Virus record (IMG/VR): IMGVR_UViG_3300005264_000093
Location: 1 to 20,568 of that record
From: a virus
Direction: 5' to 3' (one strand)
Length of the DNA: 20,568 bases
Numbering within the stretch: position 1 is the stretch's first letter; each line of letters opens with the position of its first letter. Of the stretch, positions 1-7,478 are shown in pieces. Both the position numbers and the translations under genes were made by a program. The notes under the pieces are model-generated. The model did no database searches, was not told the origin of the DNA, and saw nothing but the letters and a program-made list of their open reading frames with translations.

Positions 1-413
1 AGGGGATACCCTACGCCCGGAGGTGTAAGCAAAGCCCTTGCGTCACGGATAGTCTTACCCGGAGAAAAATACCAAGGATCATGCACATACACATCAAACC
101 CCGCCGCCCTCAACACCGCCTGGACTCCGTGTGGCGACTGTACGCCCCCGCCAAGCCAAGCCGCGGCAAGCGCCGCCCGCCTGTCTGCTTCTACTGCGGT
201 ATTGGGTATGATGCCGAACTGCCGCTCCCACGCCTCGATGTCGCGGGAGGTTTGTGGCCATAGGTCAGACCAAATATCGTCAATAAAATTCCGCACGTCA
301 TCAGGTAGCCCAGATATTCCCTCGAAGAATTTTCGAAGCATGCCGTCTATCACTAATGACCACGCTCTACCCTTCGGTAGTAAGTGCTTGTATATTCGTA
401 AAAATAGATCCAT
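1..413 (-). CDS. Mu gp48-like baseplate protein, 3'-truncated by window edge
   Basis: The frame is open from ATG at 413-411 to the left edge, giving 137 codons with no stop, so the C-terminus is missing. The protein begins MDLFLRIYKHLLPKGRAW and continues with FFEGISGLPDDVRNF, DIEAWERQFGI and AALAAAWLGGG. This is the usual pattern of the Mu gp48/YmfQ (DUF2313) family: an N-terminal LLP-G-AW segment, then a segment in which the protein is matched to a preceding baseplate gene. Mu gp48 is a small baseplate protein acting with gp47 at the wedge and is normally around 180-200 residues, so roughly two thirds is present. Its ATG shares one base with the TAA of the upstream gp47 gene (TAATG), which suggests coupled translation. 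Family assignment rests on sequence look and gene order; both agree. Confidence 0.85.
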   Translation of the reverse strand, partial: MDLFLRIYKHLLPKGRAWSLVIDGMLRKFFEGISGLPDDVRNFIDDIWSDLWPQTSRDIEAWERQFGIIPNTAVEADRRAALAAAWLGGGVQSPHGVQAVLRAAGFDVYVHDPWYFSPGKTIRDARALLTPPGVGYP

Positions 414-1597
414 TATGAAAAGCTCATTGTGTCAAGCTTGGCTTTTTGCCCTTGCGTCATTATGTATGTTGTTATGGGGATTGACGACCCATGGAAAGTG
501 ACAACGGCAGACGTAAACGTCCCGCTCGCAGCACTAACATAGTCATCTACAATGCCCGTTATGTTACTCGCGGTAATACTGTCCGTTCTGGGGGGTGTTG
601 TTAGGCCATCAATGAATGGATCTCGCGCCAAGAAAAACGCCGTCAAACCGTCCTCGATGTCTTGCTGTACTTGCGCCTCGTTATCAACGATCATGCCATA
701 CACTGACACATCGAACCCCTGTCTCGTAATCGGGTATGTGTTGACGTATGCGGTCAGAGGTCGCCTGGTAGCAAGACCGTCTTGGTCTTGCTCGATTGCG
801 TCCGCCACTGCCGTGAGCTGGGCGCTTGTCGGTATGCCGTCTGGGTCGCCACTACTTGCCACGGTGGCCTCCGCGTAAACGTCAACCTCCCCCGGTGTCG
901 CCCCCGCGTATGGGTACACGGACACAATGCCCTCGACTTCCTCCCCCCACGCCTCATAGTCTGCCGTGGCTCCACCCTGCGGTCGCTTCTGGAACCTGTC
1001 AATCACTCTCTGTCTGTACGCGGGAGGGGTCTCGCCGTCCGCCGCTGTCACTGCCTGCGCCGTGACTTCCGCGTCCCTTGCCACGTCTGCAACCGGATTA
1101 ACAAAAGATACCGCCGATCCCACGTCCAGATTCCCCACAGTGCCTGGCTCACTCACTGCAATTATGGTGGCACTAACTGTGGCCGAACTTAGTGCCGTGG
1201 ATGTTTTGGTCGTATAAATCACGCCGTTTAAATTGCTGGTGAGTTGCGTGGATGCAGGCAGCGTCCCGCCCTGCGTGGTTACTGTTATGTCAATGTCAAG
1301 TTCGGCGCTGGTTGGCGCTGTTGGGTCTCCCGCCCCGACCAGGCGACCCCATTCTTTTAGTGGGCTAACTGTCTGTCCGTTGATCTCCACGTCTTCGAGA
1401 GTCGCGGTCTTTACAAACATCTGCAAGGCAATGAACCCGCAGTATTTGTAAAGTAGTATATAGACGGCGGCCAGTGCTTTAGCCAAGACACGCAAGAAAG
1501 CTTTAGGCAGCAAGGGTATGGTTTGCCCCAGGCTCGCCTCAAGTTGTGTTATTATCGCAGCTTCTAGTTGTACGGTTGTCGGTGTGCCAAGTGCCAT
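413..1597 (-). CDS. Baseplate J-like protein (Mu gp47 family)
   Basis: This 394-residue protein matches the Baseplate_J (Mu gp47, P2 gpJ) family, a structural subunit of the contractile-tail baseplate wedge. The segment around residues 84-170 (GRLVGAGDPTAP, then beta-rich sequence ending VGNLDVGSAVSFVNPV) is the characteristic core, and DGETPPAYRQRVIDRF at about 187-202 corresponds to the conserved segment that follows it. I place the start at ATG 1597-1595 (MALGTPTT), not at the in-frame TTG at 1612, because this ATG overlaps the gp46 stop codon as TAATG, the same arrangement as at the downstream gp48 junction. Residues 188-195 (GETPPAYR) are encoded by a 23-nt stretch that also occurs exactly in the tail sheath gene. 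N-terminal residues 32-60 are hydrophobic and helical, but they do not look like a true membrane anchor. Confidence 0.93.
   Translation of the reverse strand: MALGTPTTVQLEAAIITQLEASLGQTIPLLPKAFLRVLAKALAAVYILLYKYCGFIALQMFVKTATLEDVEINGQTVSPLKEWGRLVGAGDPTAPTSAELDIDITVTTQGGTLPASTQLTSNLNGVIYTTKTSTALSSATVSATIIAVSEPGTVGNLDVGSAVSFVNPVADVARDAEVTAQAVTAADGETPPAYRQRVIDRFQKRPQGGATADYEAWGEEVEGIVSVYPYAGATPGEVDVYAEATVASSGDPDGIPTSAQLTAVADAIEQDQDGLATRRPLTAYVNTYPITRQGFDVSVYGMIVDNEAQVQQDIEDGLTAFFLARDPFIDGLTTPPRTDSITASNITGIVDDYVSAASGTFTSAVVTFHGSSIPITTYIMTQGQKAKLDTMSFS
1014..1036 (-). repeat. 23-nt exact repeat, copy in gp47-like gene
   Basis: This stretch is identical base for base to 8617-8639 in the sheath gene. 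Both copies are on the same strand and in the same reading frame, and both encode GETPPAYR (gp47 residues 188-195). Flanking bases differ on both sides. Confidence 0.9.
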
Positions 1598-2022
1598 TAT
1601 GCGGCCCCCCAATTTTCGGTGTATTCAAAAGGTATGTCGTCAATGCTACCGGAAATACTTATTTTTTTATAGTCAGGTATGGATGCGGTTACGGTCACAC
1701 TCTTAGCTATCCCCTCGTCGGTAAGCCACCGCAAGTCCTGCCGTGCTGCCTCCTCCACCCGCCTCAAGTTAGCAGGTGAGGCGGGCAGCCCTTTCAGTAA
1801 ACTTTCAGTCAGTGAAGTGATGCGCCTCTCTGGCTTTAGTTCCTCAGCATCCCCCCACCACGCGGTGTCAACGCCCCCGAATAGCGAAATATAGACCGCA
1901 GTATCAAGACTGCCTGTCATCTCAACCAAGCCGCCCTCGACGTTGATAGTGCCATTATTAACTTGCTGGTGCAATAACACATCGCCCTGATCCCACAGCG
2001 TAGCTCCTGCCTGAATGCTCAT
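1597..2022 (-). CDS. Mu gp46-like baseplate wedge protein
   Basis: The 141-residue product begins MSIQAGATLWDQGDVLLHQ and contains GTINVEGGLVEMTGSLDT, YISLFGG and WWGD, the signature of the phage GP46 family, a T4 gp25-like lysozyme-fold baseplate wedge component. The second half (ESLLKGLPASPANLRRVEEAARQDL, then a beta-rich end) fits the family's helical hairpin and strand. I chose ATG 2022-2020 because it lies four bases after the gp45 stop and has a G-rich ribosome binding sequence, CCGGGG, just upstream. A longer in-frame start at 2103 would overlap gp45 by 77 bases and add 27 residues unlike the family. It lies between the spike (gp45) and gp47 genes, as in Mu. Confidence 0.9.
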   Translation of the reverse strand: MSIQAGATLWDQGDVLLHQQVNNGTINVEGGLVEMTGSLDTAVYISLFGGVDTAWWGDAEELKPERRITSLTESLLKGLPASPANLRRVEEAARQDLRWLTDEGIAKSVTVTASIPDYKKISISGSIDDIPFEYTENWGAA

Positions 2023-2030
2023 AAGTTTAC
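2020..2030 (-). repeat. 11-nt stop/start junction repeat, gp45-gp46 copy
   Basis: The sequence GTAAACTTATG, which contains the gp45 TAA stop and the gp46 ATG start, also occurs at 3236-3246, where it joins the gp44-like hub gene to the inserted LamG gene. Both copies have the stop and start in the same relative positions. Confidence 0.75.
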
Positions 2031-2476
2031 CCCGGTATCGGTAGCCCTGTGCCAGGGTCGTGTTTGTGTGTTGATAGTTTAACGCCTGTAAGTGATACCA
2101 CATCGCCCGCAGGCGTTATGGTAGCACCGTTGATCTCTGCCACTCCGCTAGGCTGTAGCGTAATGCTCCCCGCGCCATTAACACAAACTATTGTGCCGTC
2201 CGACTGTAGCCAAACTGTAGCCGCCACGCCACCGGAACCGTCCCGCGAGTATAGCCGCTTTTCGCCGGGAGCTGCGCCCGTCTCGTTAACCACGCCGAGG
2301 CAAGCTTTGCCCCCGGTTGACTCCATGCGCCCCAGGTATCCGGTATCATCCGGAAGGGGTGGGCTGTCGTCTCCCGCAGGGCCAAACAGAGGTGCGTGTA
2401 GGACTTCGCCCTTGTGCGCCTCCGCTTTAACCTCGCCCGTGCTCAGTGCTTCAATAATTCTCGCTAAAATGCCCAC
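2027..2476 (-). CDS. Baseplate central spike protein (Mu gp45/gpV family)
   Basis: A 149-residue protein matching Mu gp45, the trimeric beta-helical needle at the tail tip that pierces the outer membrane. An N-terminal OB-like region (GEVLHAPLFGPAGDDSPPLPDD, ESTGGKACLGVVNE, APGEKRLYSRDGSG) is followed by short repeated strands (TIVCVN, SITLQP, VAEINGATI) that would form the helix. The C-terminal tip holds H137-K138-H139-D140. In the structures of Mu gp45 and P2 gpV an HxH motif at this place binds an iron ion on the trimer axis, so iron binding is expected here. Start is GTG 2476, seven bases after GAGG; no ATG is suitable. The ribosome binding sequence overlaps the TAG of the upstream LamG gene. 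Confidence 0.92.
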   Translation of the reverse strand: MGILARIIEALSTGEVKAEAHKGEVLHAPLFGPAGDDSPPLPDDTGYLGRMESTGGKACLGVVNETGAAPGEKRLYSRDGSGGVAATVWLQSDGTIVCVNGAGSITLQPSGVAEINGATITPAGDVVSLTGVKLSTHKHDPGTGLPIPG

Positions 2477-2479
2477 TGT

Positions 2480-3238
2480 CTACCTCGGAATAAAGTTAGT
2501 ATTTATGAAATTGGACACTGCCACACTCTCGGCTATCACTATGTCAGACGGGGGCGCGGGGGGTGCGCATGAGTACGGGGCTGTGGGTGGGGTGAAGTTG
2601 CTTGTCCATTCGCACACCCCCTTTTGCACCCTGATTTCATCAAGTGGTGCCATTATGCCCAGAGACGAGCCGGGCTTACTCCCATGCCTCCAGCCGATTA
2701 TCAAGTCACTTGTCGCTTCCCACTCTAGCGATGCACAAGTCCCTGTATGTATTAATACGCCCCCTTGAAAAAGGCGGACATTTGTCCCATCACAGGTTAC
2801 AGCAATGTGTGTCCATATCGCTAATGGGACAAGCGTGCCAACCGCTGTATGGGAAACCCCATGGCTACGGACTGTCAATTCCTGGCTGTTCGTGGTGGAT
2901 ATAATAAAGCCATTTCCAGATGCTTCTTTGCTTATTATATCCCTTGTCCAGGCTACGGCATCCTCTCGATACATCCAAAAATCAATAGTCGAGAGTGCCG
3001 TTCCGTCAGTCTCCAAATTAAAATCTGGGGATGTCGGAATTTTCAGATTCCTATAATACTCTCCCGCTAAATCGGACGATAAATCAATCCCGGTTGCCCC
3101 GAATTTTGATTGACTAGTTGAATGTTCCGCACCCTCAAATGGTGTTATCGGATGATTCCCAGGGCTACTATCAACAAAGGTATTATCTCCGTCAAACGTA
3201 TCTGAATGGATCAGTAATTTAGTAAATTCACATGCCAT
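2480..3238 (-). CDS. LamG/concanavalin A-like lectin-fold protein inserted in baseplate cluster
   Basis: The 252-residue product is a single LamG-like jellyroll domain. Visible marks are IDFWMYRED (about 85-93), DIISKE (100-105), FIISTT (111-116), IWTHIAVTCDGTNVRLFQGG (141-160), and MAPLDEIRVQKGV..WTSNFTPPTAPYS (196-224), the standard ending of this domain in phage proteins. Such domains bind glycans or other ligands, or serve as structural jellyrolls. In phages they are common in virion-surface and tail-fibre proteins. There is no signal peptide or collagen-like shaft. The last 20 residues (IVIAESVAVSNFINTNFIPR) may be an attachment peptide (inference). I chose ATG 3238 because it follows the hub gene by four bases with GGAGG upstream (in GGGAGGAGT); an in-frame start at 3325 would overlap the hub. 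Mu has no gene here, so this is an accessory insertion. Ligand and virion location are unknown. Confidence 0.85.
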   Translation of the reverse strand: MACEFTKLLIHSDTFDGDNTFVDSSPGNHPITPFEGAEHSTSQSKFGATGIDLSSDLAGEYYRNLKIPTSPDFNLETDGTALSTIDFWMYREDAVAWTRDIISKEASGNGFIISTTNSQELTVRSHGVSHTAVGTLVPLAIWTHIAVTCDGTNVRLFQGGVLIHTGTCASLEWEATSDLIIGWRHGSKPGSSLGIMAPLDEIRVQKGVCEWTSNFTPPTAPYSCAPPAPPSDIVIAESVAVSNFINTNFIPR

Positions 3239-3246
3239 AAGTTTAC
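3236..3246 (-). repeat. 11-nt stop/start junction repeat, gp44-LamG copy
   Basis: Second copy of GTAAACTTATG (see 2020-2030). It contains the TAA of the hub gene and the ATG of the LamG gene and may mark where the LamG gene was joined in. Confidence 0.75.
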
Positions 3247-4265
3247 TCCTCCCACGGTGCTGTTGCTGGTGTGCTGCCGTCATAAGCCCCTGGCATAACC
3301 AAGGATAGTGTGGCCGTATCTCCACCCTGCGTGGCTCTCTTTAACGCCACCGATTTAATCATAAAATCATACTCCTTGTAAACCATAGCTCCGGGCGCGA
3401 GTAATGACACAATATCACCAGGTTGCCACAACTTGCCGATATTGTCTGTCCGCCACCCTTGTACTGTCACACTATACGCCGCTGCGCTTGCGTACATGCG
3501 CCCCATCTTAGCTTTCACGAGATCCTGAATATCAACGCCCTTAGTGTCCTCAATCGTGAAGACGTGCGGACGGTACACGTCAGCAAGCAGAGGGTTAACG
3601 ACCTCGAAATCCTCACTAAACTTGGCTATACTGTGCGGTGATAGCCCTCGGATAGACGAGTAGTATTTTTGTTGATCAAAAGTAGGCTTAACACTCAGGC
3701 ATCGGTCATCATCTTGGTGGATAGCCGCCACGCTGTCTCCCGCCACAGGCTTAAAGAACCGCAAGCCCCCGGACGGTGTGTCAGTAAGTAGCAAGCCTCG
3801 TTGTTTGGCTAAACCTATCAGAAATTTTAGCGCTTTGCTGTTTGGCTCGCAAGCCACACGGTCGAATTTTGCGCCCGGCGAGTCACTGAACGTCACTGGC
3901 AAACCGAAAGCCCCCGCCACTTGGTCTGCTATCGCCTTAAGATCTACGTCTTCAAATACCTTTGGCCACTCACAGTCGTTGAGCACACCCGGCGCACCAT
4001 ATCCCCCGCATGACACGGTGGCACTCTTGGCGCTAACCTCCGGCGTTACGAACATAGGTCCTGTAATTATCGGCTCGTTGTCTATCTCAATACGCGCCCG
4101 TTGGTAACTGAATGGCTTAAAAGTATCACGCAATATTGGTACGTTTGGATCAAATGGGCTACCGAAAGAATACGAGCCAAAAGAGTCTATGTGTCTGTTG
4201 ATCTCTAAGCTAGTCCAGTATTTAAACTCTTTACTACCAACCAGCAAAGTTACATCGTTATTCAT
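3243..4265 (-). CDS. Baseplate hub protein (Mu gp44/gpP family)
   Basis: This 340-residue protein matches the Mu gp44 (gpP) hub family, equivalent to P2 gpD and T4 gp27, which links the tail tube to the spike trimer. The N-terminus (MNNDVTLLVGSKEFKYWTSLEINRHIDSFG) is the usual first tube-like domain. Further supporting segments are NDCEWPKVFEDVDLKAIADQVAGAFGL (about 116-142), LIGLAKQRGLLLTDTPSGGLRFF (about 169-191), and a C-terminal half with WQPGDIVSLLAPGAM and a late VMPGAYDG. The start codon overlaps the end of the gpN-like gene by eight bases, and the gene follows that gene as in Mu. In Mu the next gene would be gp45, but here a LamG gene intervenes. Confidence 0.92.
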   Translation of the reverse strand: MNNDVTLLVGSKEFKYWTSLEINRHIDSFGSYSFGSPFDPNVPILRDTFKPFSYQRARIEIDNEPIITGPMFVTPEVSAKSATVSCGGYGAPGVLNDCEWPKVFEDVDLKAIADQVAGAFGLPVTFSDSPGAKFDRVACEPNSKALKFLIGLAKQRGLLLTDTPSGGLRFFKPVAGDSVAAIHQDDDRCLSVKPTFDQQKYYSSIRGLSPHSIAKFSEDFEVVNPLLADVYRPHVFTIEDTKGVDIQDLVKAKMGRMYASAAAYSVTVQGWRTDNIGKLWQPGDIVSLLAPGAMVYKEYDFMIKSVALKRATQGGDTATLSLVMPGAYDGSTPATAPWEE

Positions 4266-5496
4266 AATACCGTAGCTCCCTACCCCTCGGCACTTCCAGG
4301 ATCTCCGTACCTACCAGCGCATTACTTGAGATAAAAAAATCCAGTTTGGCATCAACTTCCCCGTATAGTTCGGCAGTTAGATCAATTATCGTGCGTGGCG
4401 CTTGCAATATAAACACATGCTCCTGCAATAGCGTAAACGATAGATCCACCAGTTTTCCGGCGGCAATACTAGTGCCGTCAAGCATAGCTTGGTAGGTATC
4501 CCCCGTGTCTATCACGCCAAGTGTGGCACGGTTGGTGTCCCCCCAGTCTCGAACCTGGGCGAACCTGCCGAGCGTGACCTCCGCCGCGCTTATCGCGTCG
4601 GGTTTGGCTTCAAACTCCGCCTCCGTTACTGCCTCAATGATAGCCATTTGCGCTGCTTTGGCTATCAGGTCAGTTATAGCCAGGTCGTTCTGTGGCTGGT
4701 TGTCGTGCGAGGGTTGCGGGCTGTTGCCTGTCATGCTGTCAATTATGTTGCCGTATGCGTCTAGCTTGTCCTCGATGAGTGCGAGCGCCCTGCCCGGCAT
4801 GCCCACGAGTGTGTTGATCTCAGTGGCAAGCAGTAGCGGTGCTCCTATGAGCGCATTCATATTGTCCATTACCGCATCGTAGGCCGCGTCAAACTGTCGC
4901 TTAACGTCTGCCGTAACGGCTGCAACCTTGTTGAGTGCGCCCCGTACTGCTTTAAGCCTCGCCTTGGCCGCGTCAATCGCGCCCACTTCTTCACTGCTAG
5001 ATGTTACGTCTAAAGCTTCGTCAAACTCCGCTGGTGCTTTTTCTTCGTAGTCTGCGAGGGCATCATCTACCGCCTGCTCTGCGCTACTGTCAGCCACCGG
5101 AAAGGCTAGATCTATAATGGACTCCCAGAAAGTAACCTCAATAACTGCTTGATTGCCCGCTGTTTTTAACTGATCGACTTGGCGTATTGAGCCAGTCGGA
5201 ACCACGTTTTTTCGGCCATATGCAGGGTGCTCAAGTACGCCCCCGCCCCGCTCTTCGAGCGCATCATAAAACGCCTGGGCTTCCGTGTCGTAATTTTCGC
5301 CCCAGAAAAAAATCTTGAGGGGGTAACGTCTGCCCCCACGTCCGAGATCCTGCACATACGCGCCGTCCTTGCCTGGGAACGTAAAGACCGAAGTTTTTTT
5401 ATCTGTCTCACGGGTTACATCCTCGTAAAAAAATACAATACGTTCGCCACTCGGTGGGGTATACGCAGCTTCTTTTAGTCTGTCGGTCCAACTCAC
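4258..5496 (-). CDS. DNA circularisation / tail protein (Mu gpN family)
   Basis: A 412-residue protein whose N-terminus MSWTDRLKEAAYTPPSG, followed by VYVQDLGRG-like sequence (GAYVQDLGRGGRRYPLKIFFWG), is typical of the Mu gpN family. Databases often call it a DNA circularisation protein because of its N-terminal domain, but in Mu gpN is a baseplate or tail component, and that role fits its position between tape measure and hub. The middle (about 145-290) is acidic and helix-rich; the C-terminus is less conserved. I chose GTG 5496 because it lies one base after the tape measure stop with GGGGG eight bases upstream, and because family members begin with MSW. A TTG start at 5520 would add eight residues inside the tape measure gene. 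Confidence 0.88.
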   Translation of the reverse strand: MSWTDRLKEAAYTPPSGERIVFFYEDVTRETDKKTSVFTFPGKDGAYVQDLGRGGRRYPLKIFFWGENYDTEAQAFYDALEERGGGVLEHPAYGRKNVVPTGSIRQVDQLKTAGNQAVIEVTFWESIIDLAFPVADSSAEQAVDDALADYEEKAPAEFDEALDVTSSSEEVGAIDAAKARLKAVRGALNKVAAVTADVKRQFDAAYDAVMDNMNALIGAPLLLATEINTLVGMPGRALALIEDKLDAYGNIIDSMTGNSPQPSHDNQPQNDLAITDLIAKAAQMAIIEAVTEAEFEAKPDAISAAEVTLGRFAQVRDWGDTNRATLGVIDTGDTYQAMLDGTSIAAGKLVDLSFTLLQEHVFILQAPRTIIDLTAELYGEVDAKLDFFISSNALVGTEILEVPRGRELRYYE

Positions 5497-5497
5497 G

Positions 5498-7282
5498 CTA
5501 AAAACCCCCACTTGCGGCAAGTGCTAAATTAATGCCCGGCCCTGTGTTGTCCTCAAGCTCGCCTCGCCCGGACTTATCGTTAATAGTCAAAGTGGCATTA
5601 CTCGTTGTGCTTCTTTCTTCTATGGTCTTGGCTATACGTTCCTGCGGTGACACTACCTGCGGTGCGCCATCCGCCGTTGCTGTCTCATCGTCACCACCAA
5701 CACCAAAGAAATTTAGTGCTTTTTTAGCGCCCGCAAACGCAAGCCCCGCTGGTGTGTACTTAGCGACCTTCTTGAATACGTCAACTATCATTAGCGCTTT
5801 GGCTATAATCGCATCCAGGCCCTTGATAAACACATTCTTCCAAAATGCCCAGGCGGTCTTGAATACTGCCGTTACTTTATCCCAATTCCTAATCAGTAGG
5901 GGGGTAATTGCGATGAGCGCGGTGAGTCCTGCCACCACGAGGCCAAAGGGCGTAACTGCCATGGCTAAACTCCACGCAATTGTCGCGATTTTTAGCGCCA
6001 CGAATAGCGCCACGACCTTGGAGACTCCCGCCGCCATTTCTAAAATTACGGGGATGGTTTCTTTATTTTTTTTCAGGAAATTATCTACCGCGCTTACGAA
6101 AGATGTTACTTTTTCCACGCCAGAACGTATCGCAGGGCCAAAATTTTCAAATATCGTTAGTCCCAGACCGTCTAAGGCGCTCATTGCCACCTTGAAGGAT
6201 ACCCCCAGTGTGTCACGCATCGTGGTTGCCATGCTCTTACTTGCGCCCTTGGAGTTTACCAGCTCTGCTCTGTACGACCTTAAACTGTCTGCGCCCTCAT
6301 TCAATAACACATTGACTCCGGCTAGTGGGATCTTGCCAAAAACAGTTTCAATGGCCGCGAGTCTGTCCGCACTTCCTAAGTCGTCAAGTCCTTTGGTGAG
6401 ATCCCCGAATATGTCTATAACGTCTCGCGCTTCGCCTGTGGCCATGTCTTTTGTTTTTACGCCCATGCGGTCGAGCATGTCCGCCGCGTCCCCCACGGGC
6501 TTAGTGAGTCGCACAAATACATTTTTAAGCGTTGTGCCTGCGACACTGCCCTTGACACCCGCATTAGCTAGTTTTCCGGCAAGCGCGGCGAAAGTCTCCA
6601 TGCTTGCCCCCGCTGCGGTGGCTACTGGGCCCCCCTCTTTGATCGTCTCAAAGAGCATTTCCATGTCGGTATTAGCGGTGGTAACAGTCTTAGCAAGAAC
6701 ATCATTTACGCGCGTCAAGTTTTCTGTAAGTTTTATGGGATCTTTGGTGGCCAGACCGAAAGCACCGAGCGTATCACTGGCAATATCGGTGGCGCGTGCG
6801 AGATCAATATTTGATGCTGTGGCTAAATCCACAACCAGGGGTAATGATGCAATCGACTGTTCGGCATTGAATCCCGCCATAGCCATAAAATTAAGCGCTT
6901 CCGCACTCTCGCCCGCCGTAAATTCTGTGGTCGCACCAGTGGCCCGTGCCGCCTCTTCCAGCGCCTTAAATTCTTTAGTGCCTTTCTTGATGCCTTCTGG
7001 GAATTTCGCAGCTGCATTGACTAGCGCCTGCTCAAAGCCGACGGCGGACGTGACCACTGAGGTCATGGCCATGCCGAGGGCTGCGACACCTCCGGCGACA
7101 CCCGCCGCACCAAGGGCGGCGCTAAACGTACCACCGAGTTTTCCGGTGGTACGATCTAGTTGTTTTAAGCTTGCTGTAGAATTGCGTGCGAACTTCCGGA
7201 CGCGGTTCTCCATTCGAGTAACGGGGGCAGAAAGCTTGTCTATCGCGGAAAAAACCGCTTCAACTGAAAATCTGTTAGCCAT
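5498..7282 (-). CDS. Tail tape measure protein
   Basis: At 594 residues this is the longest tail gene, and it lies between the tail chaperone and the gpN-like gene, the fixed position of tape measure proteins. Residues 1-50 are basic and helical. Residues 51-80 are Ala/Gly-rich and hydrophobic. Residues about 85-330 carry the TP901-type core (FEQALVNAAAKFPEG, AARATGATTEFTAGESAEALNFMAMAGFN, and the GSVAGTTLKNVFVRL region). Residues about 411-465 contain strongly hydrophobic helices (ALFVALKIATIAWSLAMAV, LVVAGLTALIAI), which in this family may help DNA pass the inner membrane. By the usual rule of about 0.15 nm per residue the tail would be about 90 nm (inference). ATG 7282 lies within the last codons of the frameshifted chaperone frame, overlapping by eight bases. 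Confidence 0.92.
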   Translation of the reverse strand: MANRFSVEAVFSAIDKLSAPVTRMENRVRKFARNSTASLKQLDRTTGKLGGTFSAALGAAGVAGGVAALGMAMTSVVTSAVGFEQALVNAAAKFPEGIKKGTKEFKALEEAARATGATTEFTAGESAEALNFMAMAGFNAEQSIASLPLVVDLATASNIDLARATDIASDTLGAFGLATKDPIKLTENLTRVNDVLAKTVTTANTDMEMLFETIKEGGPVATAAGASMETFAALAGKLANAGVKGSVAGTTLKNVFVRLTKPVGDAADMLDRMGVKTKDMATGEARDVIDIFGDLTKGLDDLGSADRLAAIETVFGKIPLAGVNVLLNEGADSLRSYRAELVNSKGASKSMATTMRDTLGVSFKVAMSALDGLGLTIFENFGPAIRSGVEKVTSFVSAVDNFLKKNKETIPVILEMAAGVSKVVALFVALKIATIAWSLAMAVTPFGLVVAGLTALIAITPLLIRNWDKVTAVFKTAWAFWKNVFIKGLDAIIAKALMIVDVFKKVAKYTPAGLAFAGAKKALNFFGVGGDDETATADGAPQVVSPQERIAKTIEERSTTSNATLTINDKSGRGELEDNTGPGINLALAASGGF

Positions 7283-7472
7283 CTTTGGTAGCCCCTATCA
7301 ACTCGTTAGTTAAACCACTATAGAAAAATTTGATCTCCCCTAGGCTCAAAGTCCTGGGGTCTGGTAGCCCTGCATAGTCGCGGCTAATCTGCAATACCAT
7401 TTCGGATATTGCAGACACTCCGCGCTCGTTGACTACCTCTCCGAGCCGTACCAGTGGCACAGCTACGAAGCT
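7275..7472 (-). CDS. Tail assembly chaperone, C-terminal part reached by -1 frameshift
   Basis: This frame has no convincing start of its own: the first GTG lies inside the predicted stem-loop and has no ribosome binding sequence. It is in the -1 frame relative to the upstream chaperone gene. A -1 slip on the heptamer at 7478-7472 would continue as SFVAVPLVRLGEVV to a stop at 7277-7275, adding 65 residues and giving a fusion of 199 residues from ATG 7873. Pairs of this kind upstream of the tape measure gene (lambda G/GT, P2 E/E', and equivalents in Mu-like phages) make a minor extended chaperone that binds the tape measure and recruits tube subunits. The position here, overlapping the tape measure start, fits exactly. 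The segment contains SLGEIKFFYSGL, consistent with a small helical domain. Confidence 0.82.
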   Translation of the reverse strand, partial: SFVAVPLVRLGEVVNERGVSAISEMVLQISRDYAGLPDPRTLSLGEIKFFYSGLTNELIGATKDG

Positions 7473-7478
7473 AAAAAA
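7444..7478 (-). promoter_or_regulatory. -1 ribosomal frameshift signal: slippery heptamer plus stem-loop
   Basis: Reading on the minus strand, the zero frame is ACA CTT TTT TTA GCT TCG TAG. The heptamer T TTT TTA (7478-7472) is a canonical X XXY YYZ slippery site. Seven bases further begins a stem AGCTGTGCC / GGTACGGCT (arms 7464-7456 and 7452-7444) with loop ACT: nine pairs including two G-U. The zero-frame TAG (7465-7463) lies between them. Slipping back one base enters the downstream frame exactly. Confidence 0.85.

Noticed and set aside
1598-1612. Five-residue N-terminal extension of the gp47-like protein from a TTG
   Set aside because: The ATG at 1597 gives the TAATG overlap used throughout this cluster and a normal family N-terminus.
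2049-2768. A 239-codon plus-strand frame opposite the spike and LamG genes
   Set aside because: It crosses two well-supported minus-strand genes and its translation shows no family features.
3239-3325. N-terminal extension of the LamG protein into the hub gene
   Set aside because: It would be read fully inside hub coding sequence, and the ATG at 3238 has GGAGG upstream and a four-base gap after the hub stop.
5532-7313. A 593-codon open frame on the plus strand opposite the tape measure gene
   Set aside because: It mirrors the tape measure gene almost exactly, and its translation is low-complexity Ser/Ala/Pro/Val without domain features. The minus-strand frame has recognisable tape measure sequence and the correct operon position.
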